From the NCBI RefSeq assembly GCF_027853965.1, contig NZ_JAQGLB010000015.1:1-64000 (forward strand): DNA of 64,000 nucleotides, given 5' to 3'. A program made the position numbers and the translations under genes. This stretch comes from Saccharopolyspora indica. GTDB taxonomy: Bacteria; Actinomycetota; Actinomycetes; Mycobacteriales; Pseudonocardiaceae. How positions within the stretch are numbered: the first letter of the stretch is position 1; every line of letters starts with the position of its first letter. Positions 42,474-50,565 of this stretch are shown here, piece after piece. Under the pieces are notes generated by a model. It had not been told where the DNA came from. It worked only from the letters and a program-made list of their open reading frames with translations, and made no database searches.

Positions 42474-43633
42474 GCGCCTTCCCCGATCGCGGCGCCGATG
42501 CCGGCGACGCGGGCGAGCGCCCGTTCCCGGTCGGCCCGGAGGATGTCGGCCGCGGCCGAAGCCATCAGCCGCCCGGTCGCGCGCAGATCCGTGCGACTGG
42601 CCTCGTCGATCGCGTCCACCCACTCGGCGGGCACGACGGCGGTGCCGCCGAGGCCCGCGCAGATCGCGCCCGCCATCGAGGCGATCGAGTCGGCGTCGCG
42701 GCCGTAGTTGACCGAGGCCAGCACCGAACCCCGGTAGTCGCCGCGGTGGCCGAGCAGGAGCCCGAGCGCGGCGGGCAGCTCCTCGATCGACTTCGTCCGG
42801 GACGGCCGCCGGGCGTCCATCGACATCTGCCGGTAGTGCGGGCCCACCGAGTCGAACGGTGCGACGACCTCGCGGACGCGGCGCGCGAGCGCGCGTTCCT
42901 GCTCGTCGGTGCTCGGCGGGGTGGCGTCGGCGAAGGCGTCGACGACGGCGCGCAGGGCCCCGGCAGTCCCGTCGTGCGCGACCGAGAGAGCCGCGTCGAC
43001 CACGTCGTCGAGCCCCGCGCCGGGCGCGACCGAGGCCGCCACCATCGCGGCCAGCACTCCGGCGGCCTCCCGGCCGTAGCTCGACTGGTGCGCGCCGGTG
43101 AGGTCGATCGCCTCCGCGTACGCACCGCGCGGGTCGCCCGCGTTCGCGATGCCGACCGGCGCGATGTACATCGCCGCCCCGCAGTTGACGACGTTGCCCG
43201 CGCCCGCCTCGCGCGGGTCCGCGTGTCCATAGTGGAGCTTGGTGACGATCCACTTCTCCGCGAGGAAGACCCGCTGCAGCAGCAGGGCCGAGGCCTCCAG
43301 CTCCGGCACCCAGCGGGGCTCGCCGATCATCAGCGGGACGAGGTCCTCGGCCATCGCGTAGGCGTCGAGGTGGGCGCGGCGCTTGGCGTAGACCTCGACG
43401 AGCGCGCAGGTCATCAAGGTGTCGTCGGTGATGTGCCCGTCGCCCTTGTGGTACGGGGCGATGGGCCGCGCGTCGCGCCAGTTCGGGTACCACGGGCCGA
43501 CGATGCCGGTCACCCGGCCGCCGTGCCGCTCCTCGATCTGCTCCGGCGTCCACCCCTCCGTGGCGCCGCCGAGGGCATCGCCCACCGCCGCGCCGGTGAT
43601 CACCGCGACCGCGCGGTCCTCCAGCCAGGTCAC
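42470..43633 (-). CDS. ADP-ribosylglycohydrolase-family protein 1
   Basis: A 387-residue ARH-fold hydrolase starting at GTG 43633. It has the opening GAAVGDALGGATEGW, the metal motif GHITDDTLMTCAL and the second metal motif YGRDADSIASMAGAI. It differs markedly from the longer ARH protein encoded next, with which it overlaps by four bases. It lies 99 bp downstream of the ABC solute-binding-protein gene. Its likely role is to hydrolyse the glycoside brought in by that transporter. Confidence 0.9.
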   Translation of the reverse strand: MTWLEDRAVAVITGAAVGDALGGATEGWTPEQIEERHGGRVTGIVGPWYPNWRDARPIAPYHKGDGHITDDTLMTCALVEVYAKRRAHLDAYAMAEDLVPLMIGEPRWVPELEASALLLQRVFLAEKWIVTKLHYGHADPREAGAGNVVNCGAAMYIAPVGIANAGDPRGAYAEAIDLTGAHQSSYGREAAGVLAAMVAASVAPGAGLDDVVDAALSVAHDGTAGALRAVVDAFADATPPSTDEQERALARRVREVVAPFDSVGPHYRQMSMDARRPSRTKSIEELPAALGLLLGHRGDYRGSVLASVNYGRDADSIASMAGAICAGLGGTAVVPAEWVDAIDEASRTDLRATGRLMASAAADILRADRERALARVAGIGAAIGEGA

Positions 43634-43732
43634 CGGATCCGGCCCCTTCCTCGTCCCGCGCGGGCCGCTCGCCCGCGCTCGATCGTCCGAAGTGGACTGG
43701 CGGCGGAGCTGCCGCCGGTCCGCCTGCGACTG

Positions 43733-45004
43733 CTAGCGCGTGATGTTCTGCCAGCCGTCGGTGAGTTCCTTGGCCAGCCCGGCGGAATCGGTCTGCTGCG
43801 CGAGGAACCGCTGGTAGGCCGGTGTGGCGACGGTGTCCTTCCACTGCGCGTACTTGTCCGCGAACAGGTAGGGCGCCGAGGTCAGGTGCTCACCGGTGGC
43901 CAGGATGGCGTCCCAGCCGTTCTGCGCGCCGAGCTTCTCGGCCAGCGCGTTGCGCGCCGAGGTGGTCGGCGGGATCAGCGCGTCCGCCTCGTTGAGCGCC
44001 ACCAGGTTCTCGGTGCTGGTGAAGAACTCGATGAACTGGGCGGCCTGCTCGACGTGCTCGGAGTCGACGTTCACCGAGAGGGTCTGCGGGTTGGCCGCCT
44101 GCGCGGGCCCGGCCGGTCCGGCCAGCGGCGGCAGCACGATCCAGTCGAGGCCGGCCGGGGCGTCCTTCGCGATGTTCGCCGCCTGGAACGAGCCCTGCAC
44201 CGTCATGGCGACCTGTCCCGCGTAGAACGGGGCGAGCGCATTGGCGCCGGTCTGCGTGAGGGTGACCGGGAGGATCGACTTGTCCTGGAAGGCCATCTGG
44301 CCGACGAGCTCGGGCAGCGCCATCTCGCCCTGGCCGATCTGGGCCGTGGTGGCCTCACCGCTGCCCTGGAAGTACTGCCCGCCGAAACCGGGTGCCAGCG
44401 CCACGAACGCCGCCGTCGGGCTCTTCAGGCCCCAGCCGAGGCCGTAGGTGCCGTCCTTGGTGGTGGCCTTGGCGATCTCCCGCAGCTGCTCCCAGGACAT
44501 CGTCGGACCGGTGGGGATCTCGACGCCCGCCTGCTGGAGCAGGGTCTTGTTCGCGAAGACCACGTAGGACTGCATCTCGGTCGGGTAGCCGATCACCTTG
44601 CCGTCGGCGGTGACGGAGTCGAGCACGCCCTTCGGGATGTCCGCGCGCTTGGCCTCCGACAGGTGCGGGGTGAGGTCGGCGAGGTAGCCGTCCTTGGCGA
44701 ACGGGACGATCCCGGCGGCCTCGTAGTGCACGATGTCGGGTGCGCTGCCCGAGTTGAACTGGGTGATGAGCTTGTCGTAGACCCCGTCCCAGCCCGCGGG
44801 CACGACCTCCACCCGCGCGTCGGGGTGCTGCTGGTTCCAGGCCTCGACGATCTTGTTCGTGGCTTCGATCGCGGCCGGCTGGTCGGACAGGGACTGGAAG
44901 GTCATGGTGACCGGTCCCGACTGGTCGCCACCGCTGCCGCAGGCGGTCAGCAGCAGGCTCGCGGTCAGCAGGCAAGAGCCGATTAACGTGCGTCTGGACC
45001 TCAT
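43733..45004 (-). CDS. ABC sugar solute-binding lipoprotein
   Basis: A 423-residue extracytoplasmic binding protein of the MalE/UgpB class. The signal peptide ends in lipobox LLTAC at Cys22. Typical segments are VEVVPAGWDGVYDKLITQF, GSAPDIVHYEAAG and the YVVFANKTLLQQAGV hinge region. It is encoded with two MalF/MalG-type permeases, from which a TnpB element now separates it by about 1.3 kb. No dedicated ATPase gene is present, so a shared MsiK-type ATPase probably powers uptake. The upstream ribosome site is weak (TTGGA). Confidence 0.92.
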   Translation of the reverse strand: MRSRRTLIGSCLLTASLLLTACGSGGDQSGPVTMTFQSLSDQPAAIEATNKIVEAWNQQHPDARVEVVPAGWDGVYDKLITQFNSGSAPDIVHYEAAGIVPFAKDGYLADLTPHLSEAKRADIPKGVLDSVTADGKVIGYPTEMQSYVVFANKTLLQQAGVEIPTGPTMSWEQLREIAKATTKDGTYGLGWGLKSPTAAFVALAPGFGGQYFQGSGEATTAQIGQGEMALPELVGQMAFQDKSILPVTLTQTGANALAPFYAGQVAMTVQGSFQAANIAKDAPAGLDWIVLPPLAGPAGPAQAANPQTLSVNVDSEHVEQAAQFIEFFTSTENLVALNEADALIPPTTSARNALAEKLGAQNGWDAILATGEHLTSAPYLFADKYAQWKDTVATPAYQRFLAQQTDSAGLAKELTDGWQNITR

Positions 45005-45024
45005 CTGAATCCAATCTGCGGGTA

Positions 45025-46353
45025 CCTCGGCCTTCAGGCCGGGGAGGGGCAGGTCTCGGGTGTTCTTCGGTGACCACCCGAGATCACTACTTTCAAGTTG
45101 ACGTAATAGTGTGTGGACGATGTCCGGGACGCAGGTGAAGCGGGCGTATAAGTACCGTTTCTATCCGACTGATGCGCAGCGAGGGGAGTTGCTGCGCACG
45201 TTCGGCTGTGTCCGGAAGGTCTACAACCTCGCTTTGGATGCGAGGACCCGCGCGTGGTTCACCGAGCAGCGCCGGGTGAACTACAACGAAACCTCGACCA
45301 TGCTCACTGCGTGGAAGAAGTCCGAGGACTTGGCGTTTTTGGGTGAGGTGTCGTCGGTGCCGTTGCAGCAGGCGTTGCGGCATCTTCAGGGCGCGTTCAC
45401 GGCGTTTTTCGACAAGCGCGCGAAGTACCCGCGGTTCAAGTCCCGCAAGCGTTCCCGCGCATCGGCGGAGTACACCCGCTCGGCGTTCAGGTATCGCGAC
45501 GGGCAACTCACGCTGGCGAAGATGCCCGAGCCACTGAATATCGTGTGGTCTCGTCCGCTGCCGGAGGGCACCGATCCCTCGACGGTGACGGTTTCGCGCG
45601 ATTCGGCAGACCGGTGGTTCGTGTCCATGCTGGTGGAAACCGCTGTCGAGCACCACGAACCCACCACCAGCATGGTCGGCGTGGACGCGGGGATTTCTTC
45701 GCTGGTCACCTTGTCGACCGGCGAGAAGATCACCAACCCCAGACACTCCGACCGGGAACGAACCCGCCTCGCGAAAGCGCAGCGGAGCCTTGCCCGGAAG
45801 GACAAGGGCAGCAACAACCGCGACAAGGCCCGCCTCAAGGTCGCCCGGATTCAAGCGAAGATCACTGACCGCAGGCGGGACAACCTGCACAAGGTCACCA
45901 CTCGACTCGTCCGTGACAACCAAACGGTCGTGATCGAAGACCTCTCCGTGCGCAATTTGATGAAGAACCGGAAACTCGCGCGTGCTATCGGTGATGCGTC
46001 GTGGAGCGAGTTTCGTTCGATGCTGGAGTACAAGTGCGCCTGGTATGGGCGGGACCTGGTCGTGATCGACCGCTGGTTTCCCTCGTCGAAGATGTGCTCC
46101 GCGTGCGGCGAGCTCGCCGGGAGCATGCCGCTCAAAGTCCGTGAATGGACCTGCGAAGGCTGCGGAGTACGGCATGACCGGGACATCAACGCCGCGCGCA
46201 ACATTGTGGCCGCCGGGCTGGCGGTGTCGGCCTGTGGAGCAGGTGTAAGACCTCAACGGGAGACCTCCCGGACGGGGCGACCGGCTGTGAAGCAGGAACT
46301 TTCCGGCGCGAGCCGGAAGGGAATCCCCGCCCTTCAGGGCAGGGTGCAGTCAA
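45025..46353 (+). mobile_element. IS200/IS605-group element, TnpB only
   Basis: The element carries an intact tnpB and no tnpA. The left end region has a hairpin CGGCCTTCAGGCCG at 45028-45041 and a 9-bp stem TCTCGGGTG/CACCCGAGA at 45054-45083. The right end has the matching CCCTTCAGGG-type hairpin at 46330-46339, after AATCCCC, and ends near GTCAA at 46349-46353. The boundaries are estimates from these structures. It is inserted antisense between the permease and binding-protein genes of the sugar operon; removing it would leave a spacer of about 50 bp. Confidence 0.7.
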
Positions 46354-46382
46354 CGTCCACCTTTCACGGCTGGTGCGGGTGA
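45120..46382 (+). CDS. tnpB: TnpB RNA-guided endonuclease
   Basis: A 420-residue TnpB, the ancestor-type relative of Cas12, from ATG 45120 (GTG 45111 also in frame). The N terminus has the KRAYKYRFYPT start. The RuvC residues are intact: Asp189 in VGVDAGIS, Glu273 in VIEDLSVRNL and Asp355 in RHDRDINAAR. A zinc ribbon is formed by Cys326/329 and Cys345/348. The last 50 or so codons run through the expected guide-RNA scaffold, and about ten final codons lie beyond the element end in operon DNA, so the stop is supplied by the host flank. Confidence 0.93.
   Translation: MSGTQVKRAYKYRFYPTDAQRGELLRTFGCVRKVYNLALDARTRAWFTEQRRVNYNETSTMLTAWKKSEDLAFLGEVSSVPLQQALRHLQGAFTAFFDKRAKYPRFKSRKRSRASAEYTRSAFRYRDGQLTLAKMPEPLNIVWSRPLPEGTDPSTVTVSRDSADRWFVSMLVETAVEHHEPTTSMVGVDAGISSLVTLSTGEKITNPRHSDRERTRLAKAQRSLARKDKGSNNRDKARLKVARIQAKITDRRRDNLHKVTTRLVRDNQTVVIEDLSVRNLMKNRKLARAIGDASWSEFRSMLEYKCAWYGRDLVVIDRWFPSSKMCSACGELAGSMPLKVREWTCEGCGVRHDRDINAARNIVAAGLAVSACGAGVRPQRETSRTGRPAVKQELSGASRKGIPALQGRVQSTSTFHGWCG
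46210..46353 (+). ncRNA. candidate omega (reRNA) scaffold
   Basis: The 3' part of tnpB up to the right end has the strong stem-loops expected of an omega RNA: CTTTCCGGC/GCCGGAAGG around 46299-46318 and the terminal CCCTTCAGGG hairpin. The guide would be the host sequence from 46354 on, CGTCCACCTTTCACGG, which is the operon flank. The 5' limit is a guess. Confidence 0.45.
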
Positions 46383-46385
46383 CAC

Positions 46386-47213
46386 TCATCCCTTCACCGC
46401 CCCCGCCATGAGCCCACTGGTGAGCCTGCGGCGCAGGAGGGTGAAGAAGACGATGCTGGGGATCGCCGCGAGCACCGCTCCCGCGGCCAGCGGCCCGAGC
46501 GCGACCTTGCCCTCGCCCCCGATGAACATCTTCAGGGTGATCGGCAGCGTGTAGTTCTCCGGCGACTGCAGCAGGACCAGGGCGAAGAAGAACTCGTTCC
46601 ACGAGGCGACGAAGCTGAACATCGCCGTGGCGACGATGCCCGGCGTCAGCAGCGGGAACACGATCGAGCGGAGCACGGTGAACCGGCTCGCGCCGTCCAC
46701 CGACCCGGCCTCTTCGAGCTCGACCGGCACCGACGCGACGTAGCCCTGCAGCATCCACAGCGCGAACGGCAGCATGTATGTCGTGTGCACCAGCACCAGC
46801 CCGACCAGGCTGTCGGTCAGCCCGAACGTCCGCAGCACGAGGAACAGCGGCAGGACCACGAGGACGACCGGGAACACCTGGCTCACCAGGATCCAGGTCA
46901 CGCCGGCCATCCGGACCTTGCCCCGCACCCTGGCGAGCACGTACGAGGCGGGCAGCGCGATCACGATCACCAGCGCGGTCGACACCAGCGCCACCACGAG
47001 GCTGTTCGACGCGGAGCGGACCAGCCCCTGCCGGTCGAGGGCCTGCGAGTAGTTCTCCCAGTGCCACTGCTGCGGCAGCAGGCTCACCGACAGCGAGTTG
47101 AGCTCGGCGGAGGACTTCACCGAGGCCGAGATCAGCCACAGCAGGGGGAACCCGAGGAACAGCAGGTAGGCGGCGAGCGCCGCGTACTGGGCGGGGCGGA
47201 TCAGGAGGCGCAT
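46386..47213 (-). CDS. ABC sugar transporter permease (MalG type)
   Basis: A 275-residue, six-span permease. The EAA loop reads VELEEAGSVDGASRFTVLRSIVFPLLTPG, typical of the MalG half of CUT1 importers. It follows the MalF-type gene by 3 bp. On the minus strand the operon next reaches the TnpB element, 32 bp after this stop, before the binding-protein gene. Transcription through the element is needed for the downstream genes unless a promoter lies within it. Confidence 0.92.
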   Translation of the reverse strand: MRLLIRPAQYAALAAYLLFLGFPLLWLISASVKSSAELNSLSVSLLPQQWHWENYSQALDRQGLVRSASNSLVVALVSTALVIVIALPASYVLARVRGKVRMAGVTWILVSQVFPVVLVVLPLFLVLRTFGLTDSLVGLVLVHTTYMLPFALWMLQGYVASVPVELEEAGSVDGASRFTVLRSIVFPLLTPGIVATAMFSFVASWNEFFFALVLLQSPENYTLPITLKMFIGGEGKVALGPLAAGAVLAAIPSIVFFTLLRRRLTSGLMAGAVKG

Positions 47214-47216
47214 GGC

Positions 47217-48116
47217 TCACCGCGCTTTCTCGGTGCGGTCGTGGCGGAACTGCGCCCGCAGGTACAGCGCGAGCACGGCCACGATGACGATGACGAGCAC
47301 GACGCCCATCGCGGCGGCGTAGCCGATGTTGCGGTTCTTGAACGCCTCCAGGTACACGAACAGCACCGGGACCATCGTCCGCCCGCCGGGGCCGCCCTCG
47401 GTGAGCACGTAGACCAGGGCGAAGGAGTTGAAGTTCCAGATGAAGTTCAGCGAGGTGATCGAGGTGACGATCGGGCGCAGGCTCGGCCAGGTCACGGCGG
47501 TGAACCGGCGCCAGGCCCCGGCGCCGTCCACGGCGGCCGCCTCGTGCAGGTCGGCGGGGATCTGCTGGAGCCCGGCCAGCAGCGTGATGGTGGTCTGCGG
47601 CATCCCGACCCACACGCCGACGACGATCACGGCGGGCAGCGCGGTGGAGAAGTCGCCGAGCCAGTTGATGTCGCCGGGCAGGCCGATGCCGTCGAGGAAC
47701 GCGTTGAGCGGGCCCCCGTTGGCCGAGTAGATCATCTGCCACATGATCGCCACGACCACGGGCGGCATCGCCCACGGGACGAGCGCGAGCACCCGGGTGA
47801 GGCCCTGCAGGCGCAGGCCCGAGTTGAGCAGCAGCGCCAGGCCCATGGCGGCCGCGAGCTGGAGCAGCGTGACGCTGACCGTCCAGATCAGCCCGATCCG
47901 CAGCGAGTCCCAGAACAGCGAGTTGCCCGCCAGGAGCGCGAAGTTGTCCAGCCCCACCACGTCGTAGTCGGGCTTGCGGACCAGCCGCGCGTCGGTGAAG
48001 GCCAGCGCGATCCCGACGACCAGCGGCGCGATGCTGAGCACCAGGATCGGGATCAGCGACGGCATGACCAGCGCGGCGACCTCGCGCCGCCGGGCGCGCA
48101 CCATGGGCGTGCTCAT
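47217..48116 (-). CDS. ABC sugar transporter permease (MalF type)
   Basis: A 299-residue permease starting at ATG 48116, which overlaps the LacI stop as ATGA. It has six hydrophobic segments and the EAA loop DLHEAAAVDGAGAWRRFTAV with WPSLRP following, as in the MalF half of CUT1 importers. It pairs with the 46386-47213 permease. The direct coupling to the regulator gene means repressor and transporter are made from one message. Confidence 0.92.
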   Translation of the reverse strand: MSTPMVRARRREVAALVMPSLIPILVLSIAPLVVGIALAFTDARLVRKPDYDVVGLDNFALLAGNSLFWDSLRIGLIWTVSVTLLQLAAAMGLALLLNSGLRLQGLTRVLALVPWAMPPVVVAIMWQMIYSANGGPLNAFLDGIGLPGDINWLGDFSTALPAVIVVGVWVGMPQTTITLLAGLQQIPADLHEAAAVDGAGAWRRFTAVTWPSLRPIVTSITSLNFIWNFNSFALVYVLTEGGPGGRTMVPVLFVYLEAFKNRNIGYAAAMGVVLVIVIVAVLALYLRAQFRHDRTEKAR

Positions 48117-49132
48117 GACTCCGGTCCGTCCGTTGTGGACTCCCGCACGATGAGCTCGGGTCCCACGGCCACCTGCCGCGCCGCCCGGTCCGGGTCGTCG
48201 GTGAGGCCGAGCACGAGCTCGGCCGCCGCGCGCCCGCGCTCGGTCGAGCCGAGGGACACGCTCGTCAGGCCCGGCAGGAAGACCCGGCCGAGCTCGGTGT
48301 CGTCCATCCCGGTCATGGCCACGTCCCCGGGCACCGCCAGCCCGAACTCGCGCGCGGCCCGGATCGCCCCGATGGCGAGCAGGTCGTTGGCCGCCACGAC
48401 GGCGTCGAGCTGCTCGGCGGGGCCGGACGCGCGGGCGAAGAGCCGCCGCGCGGCGTCGAGCCCGGCCGCGACGGTGAAGTCGTCGGCGATCTCGGTCTCG
48501 ACGCGCTCGAACCCACCGGCGGCCGCGTCGAAGCCGCGTTGCCGGGACGCGCCCGGCGTCGTGTCGAGCGGGCCGTTGAGGAAGCCGATGCGGCGGCGAC
48601 CGCACGAGCGCACGTGCTCGACGGCCGCGCCGATCCCGGCCGCGGAGTCGGTGGAGACCGAGCTGACGCCGTGGTCGCCCATCGCGCGCCCGATGACCAC
48701 GACGGGCACCGGCGCCTGCTGGATCTCCGCGATCAACCGGTCGTCGGTGCGCAGCGGGACGATGATCATCCCGTCGACGAAGCCGCTGTTCAGGCTGCGC
48801 ACCAGCTCGGCGGCGGAGTCGGCGGTGTCGCCGGTGGTCATGACCACGACCCGGAAGCCGTGCGGGGCGAGCACCTCGTGGATGCCGCGCATCATCTCCA
48901 CGTAGACCGGGTTGCCGATGTCGGCGATGGCGAAGGCGATCTGGAAGGTCTTCTTCATCCGCAGCGAGCGCCCGATCGCGTCCACGCTGTAGCCGAGCTC
49001 GGCGGCCGCCGCCCGGACCCGCTCGACCATCGCCTTGCTCGCGCCGGTCCCGTGGAGGGCGCGGGAGGTGGACGCCAGCGAAACCCCCGCACGTTCGGCC
49101 ACCTGCAAGAGCGTGGCCCGCGTCGACGTCAT
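48113..49132 (-). CDS. LacI-family regulator of the sugar operon
   Basis: A 339-residue repressor. The start is ATG 49132 with GGAGGGG upstream; an ATG four codons earlier lies inside that site. The HTH reads LLQVAERAGVSLASTSRAL, the hinge RSLRMKKT, and the sensor domain VVVMTTGDTADSAAE and VAANDLLAIGAIRAA. It is the first gene of the operon and two AAACGTTT-type operators lie 33-78 bp before its start, so it represses itself and the transport and hydrolase genes. The inducer is presumably the imported glycoside. Confidence 0.93.
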   Translation of the reverse strand: MTSTRATLLQVAERAGVSLASTSRALHGTGASKAMVERVRAAAAELGYSVDAIGRSLRMKKTFQIAFAIADIGNPVYVEMMRGIHEVLAPHGFRVVVMTTGDTADSAAELVRSLNSGFVDGMIIVPLRTDDRLIAEIQQAPVPVVVIGRAMGDHGVSSVSTDSAAGIGAAVEHVRSCGRRRIGFLNGPLDTTPGASRQRGFDAAAGGFERVETEIADDFTVAAGLDAARRLFARASGPAEQLDAVVAANDLLAIGAIRAAREFGLAVPGDVAMTGMDDTELGRVFLPGLTSVSLGSTERGRAAAELVLGLTDDPDRAARQVAVGPELIVRESTTDGPES

Positions 49133-49164
49133 CGTCCCCTCCATGTCGTGCGCGGCAGGGCCGC

Positions 49165-49176
49165 GGAAACGTTTCC
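49165..49176. promoter_or_regulatory. LacI operator 1
   Basis: GGAAACGTTTCC is a perfect 12-bp palindrome with the central CG dyad of LacI-family sites, starting 33 bp upstream of the LacI start. A second site lies 34 bp further out, centre to centre. Confidence 0.8.
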
Positions 49177-49198
49177 AGCCCGAGTCCGAGGAAGACCT

Positions 49199-49210
49199 GA
49201 AAACGTTTCC
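49199..49210. promoter_or_regulatory. LacI operator 2
   Basis: GAAAACGTTTCC shares the AAACGTTT core and differs from the perfect site at one base. The 34-bp spacing to site 1 is about three helical turns, so both could be held by one tetramer or by two dimers on the same face. Confidence 0.75.
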
Positions 49211-49354
49211 AGACTGTGTGGCGGCGATAGTGCCACCCGCTCCGGTGCGGTGTCAATCACAGTCCGGGGCGGCCTCGCGGACCGGCCGGGGACTCGGAAC
49301 GGCCTCGCACCGGAGCAGTCCGAGGGCTGCGCACCGCATGGGAAGATCACGTCC

Positions 49355-49576
49355 GTGACGCACGGCGAAACCGAGCGGCACGGCGCGCCGCCGGACGGAA
49401 CCGCACTCTTCCGCTGCATCGAAGGCAGTTTCCGGTCGATCGTCGGTGGTGAGCTGGTGCCGCTGGAGCGCGACGACGACTCCCGGCGGCGGTGGCTCTA
49501 CGAGCGGGCGCCGTTCGGCGTCCTCGCCCACGAAAGCGGTTCCGACCTGATCAGGCAGTGGCGCGACGTCACGTGA
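49355..49576 (+). pseudogene. possible truncated MEKHLA-like small ORF
   Basis: A 73-residue frame from GTG 49355. Residues about 18-63 (ALFRCIEGSFRSIVGGELVP, then WLYERAPFGVLAHESGSD) look like the first part of a MEKHLA/PAS-like domain, which normally goes on with a DPRFVYANRAA-type strand. Here that is replaced by LIRQWRDVT and a stop. The piece may be a remnant of a longer gene, or a genuine short protein. No ribosome site is clear. Confidence 0.45.
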
Positions 49577-49820
49577 TCCGATCGGAGGACACTGTGGACT
49601 GTCCGGGCTGATCTCGGCGACAGTTCGACTGAACTGCGGATTTCTTTTTGCGGACAAGGTGTTTCAGAGAGCGCTGTTGATATCGAGGGGGTAACGCTTG
49701 GCGGGATCGGTGAACCGCCGCGGGGTGGGCCGCATCTGAGCAACTGCCGCACCGAGAGCTCGAACCGGATTCTCCGGCGCGGCGCCCGGCACCGCACCAC
49801 CAAGAGGAGACACGCCGATC

Positions 49821-50381
49821 ATGACCTACGCCCCCGTCGCCGCGCCCGCGCCCGTGCAGGCGCCGAAGCGCCCGGTGCTGCTGTTCGTCCTGCAGATCTT
49901 CGCCGGACTGTCCGGACTGCTGCCGATCGTCGCCGGAATCCTGAACCTCGCAGGCGGCCGCCAGCTGGCCGAGGACGAGCTGGTCAACAACATCAACCGC
50001 ATCGAGCCCGGGCTGATGGACGAAGCGGGCCTGAGCGAGGACTCGTTCGTCGAGCTGATGCGCAGCACCGGCCAGTGGGAAGGATTCGTCGCCGACTTCC
50101 AGGGCGCCATGGCCACCTGGGCGGGCATCGAGCTCGGGTTCGGCGTCCTGCTGCTGGTGTGGACGTTCTTCGCGCGCACGATCTGGGCCCGAGTGCTGCT
50201 CACGGTGTTCTCGGTGCTCGCCTTCATCGTCCACTTCGCCGCGATCGGCACCTCGGCGATGGGATCGGACCTGGTCGGCGGCATGCTCGTGGCCGCATGG
50301 CCCTGCGGCCTGCTGACGCTCGTGTTCTGCTGGCTCCCGCCGGTCAACCGCTACGCCAGGGCGCTGAAGCAGGTCCGCTGA
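49821..50381 (+). CDS. small membrane protein, four spans
   Basis: A 186-residue protein starting at ATG 49821, with GAGGAG about 12 bp upstream. After a Pro/Ala-rich cytoplasmic 18 residues there are four hydrophobic stretches: LLFVLQIFAGLSGLLPIVAG, IELGFGVLLLVWTFFA, VLLTVFSVLAFIVHFAA and MLVAAWPCGLLTLVFCW. The loop between spans 1 and 2 is acidic and about 60 residues long. No family or function is recognised. It stands alone between unrelated genes. Confidence 0.8.
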   Translation: MTYAPVAAPAPVQAPKRPVLLFVLQIFAGLSGLLPIVAGILNLAGGRQLAEDELVNNINRIEPGLMDEAGLSEDSFVELMRSTGQWEGFVADFQGAMATWAGIELGFGVLLLVWTFFARTIWARVLLTVFSVLAFIVHFAAIGTSAMGSDLVGGMLVAAWPCGLLTLVFCWLPPVNRYARALKQVR

Positions 50382-50565
50382 TCGCGGCGCCGCTTCCCGT
50401 CGGCTGCTCGATGCCCGCACCTCGCGGTCGGGTGTATCGCGGGCGTATCGGAAATCGCATACGCCACCGCAACAGTCCGGGGTCTTCGGTGAAGCCACGG
50501 ACCGCGACCCATCCGCACGCGGGTGGTGCGTGCGTCGGCTTGTCGATCGGGAGGGGATTGTGCTC

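Noticed and set aside
42746-44986. 746-codon plus-strand frame opposite ARH and binding-protein genes
   Set aside because: Low-complexity Arg/Gly/Val-rich shadow with no motif.
46785-48905. 706-codon plus-strand frame opposite the permease and LacI genes
   Set aside because: Composed of His/Gln/Asp/Arg runs typical of antisense high-GC DNA.
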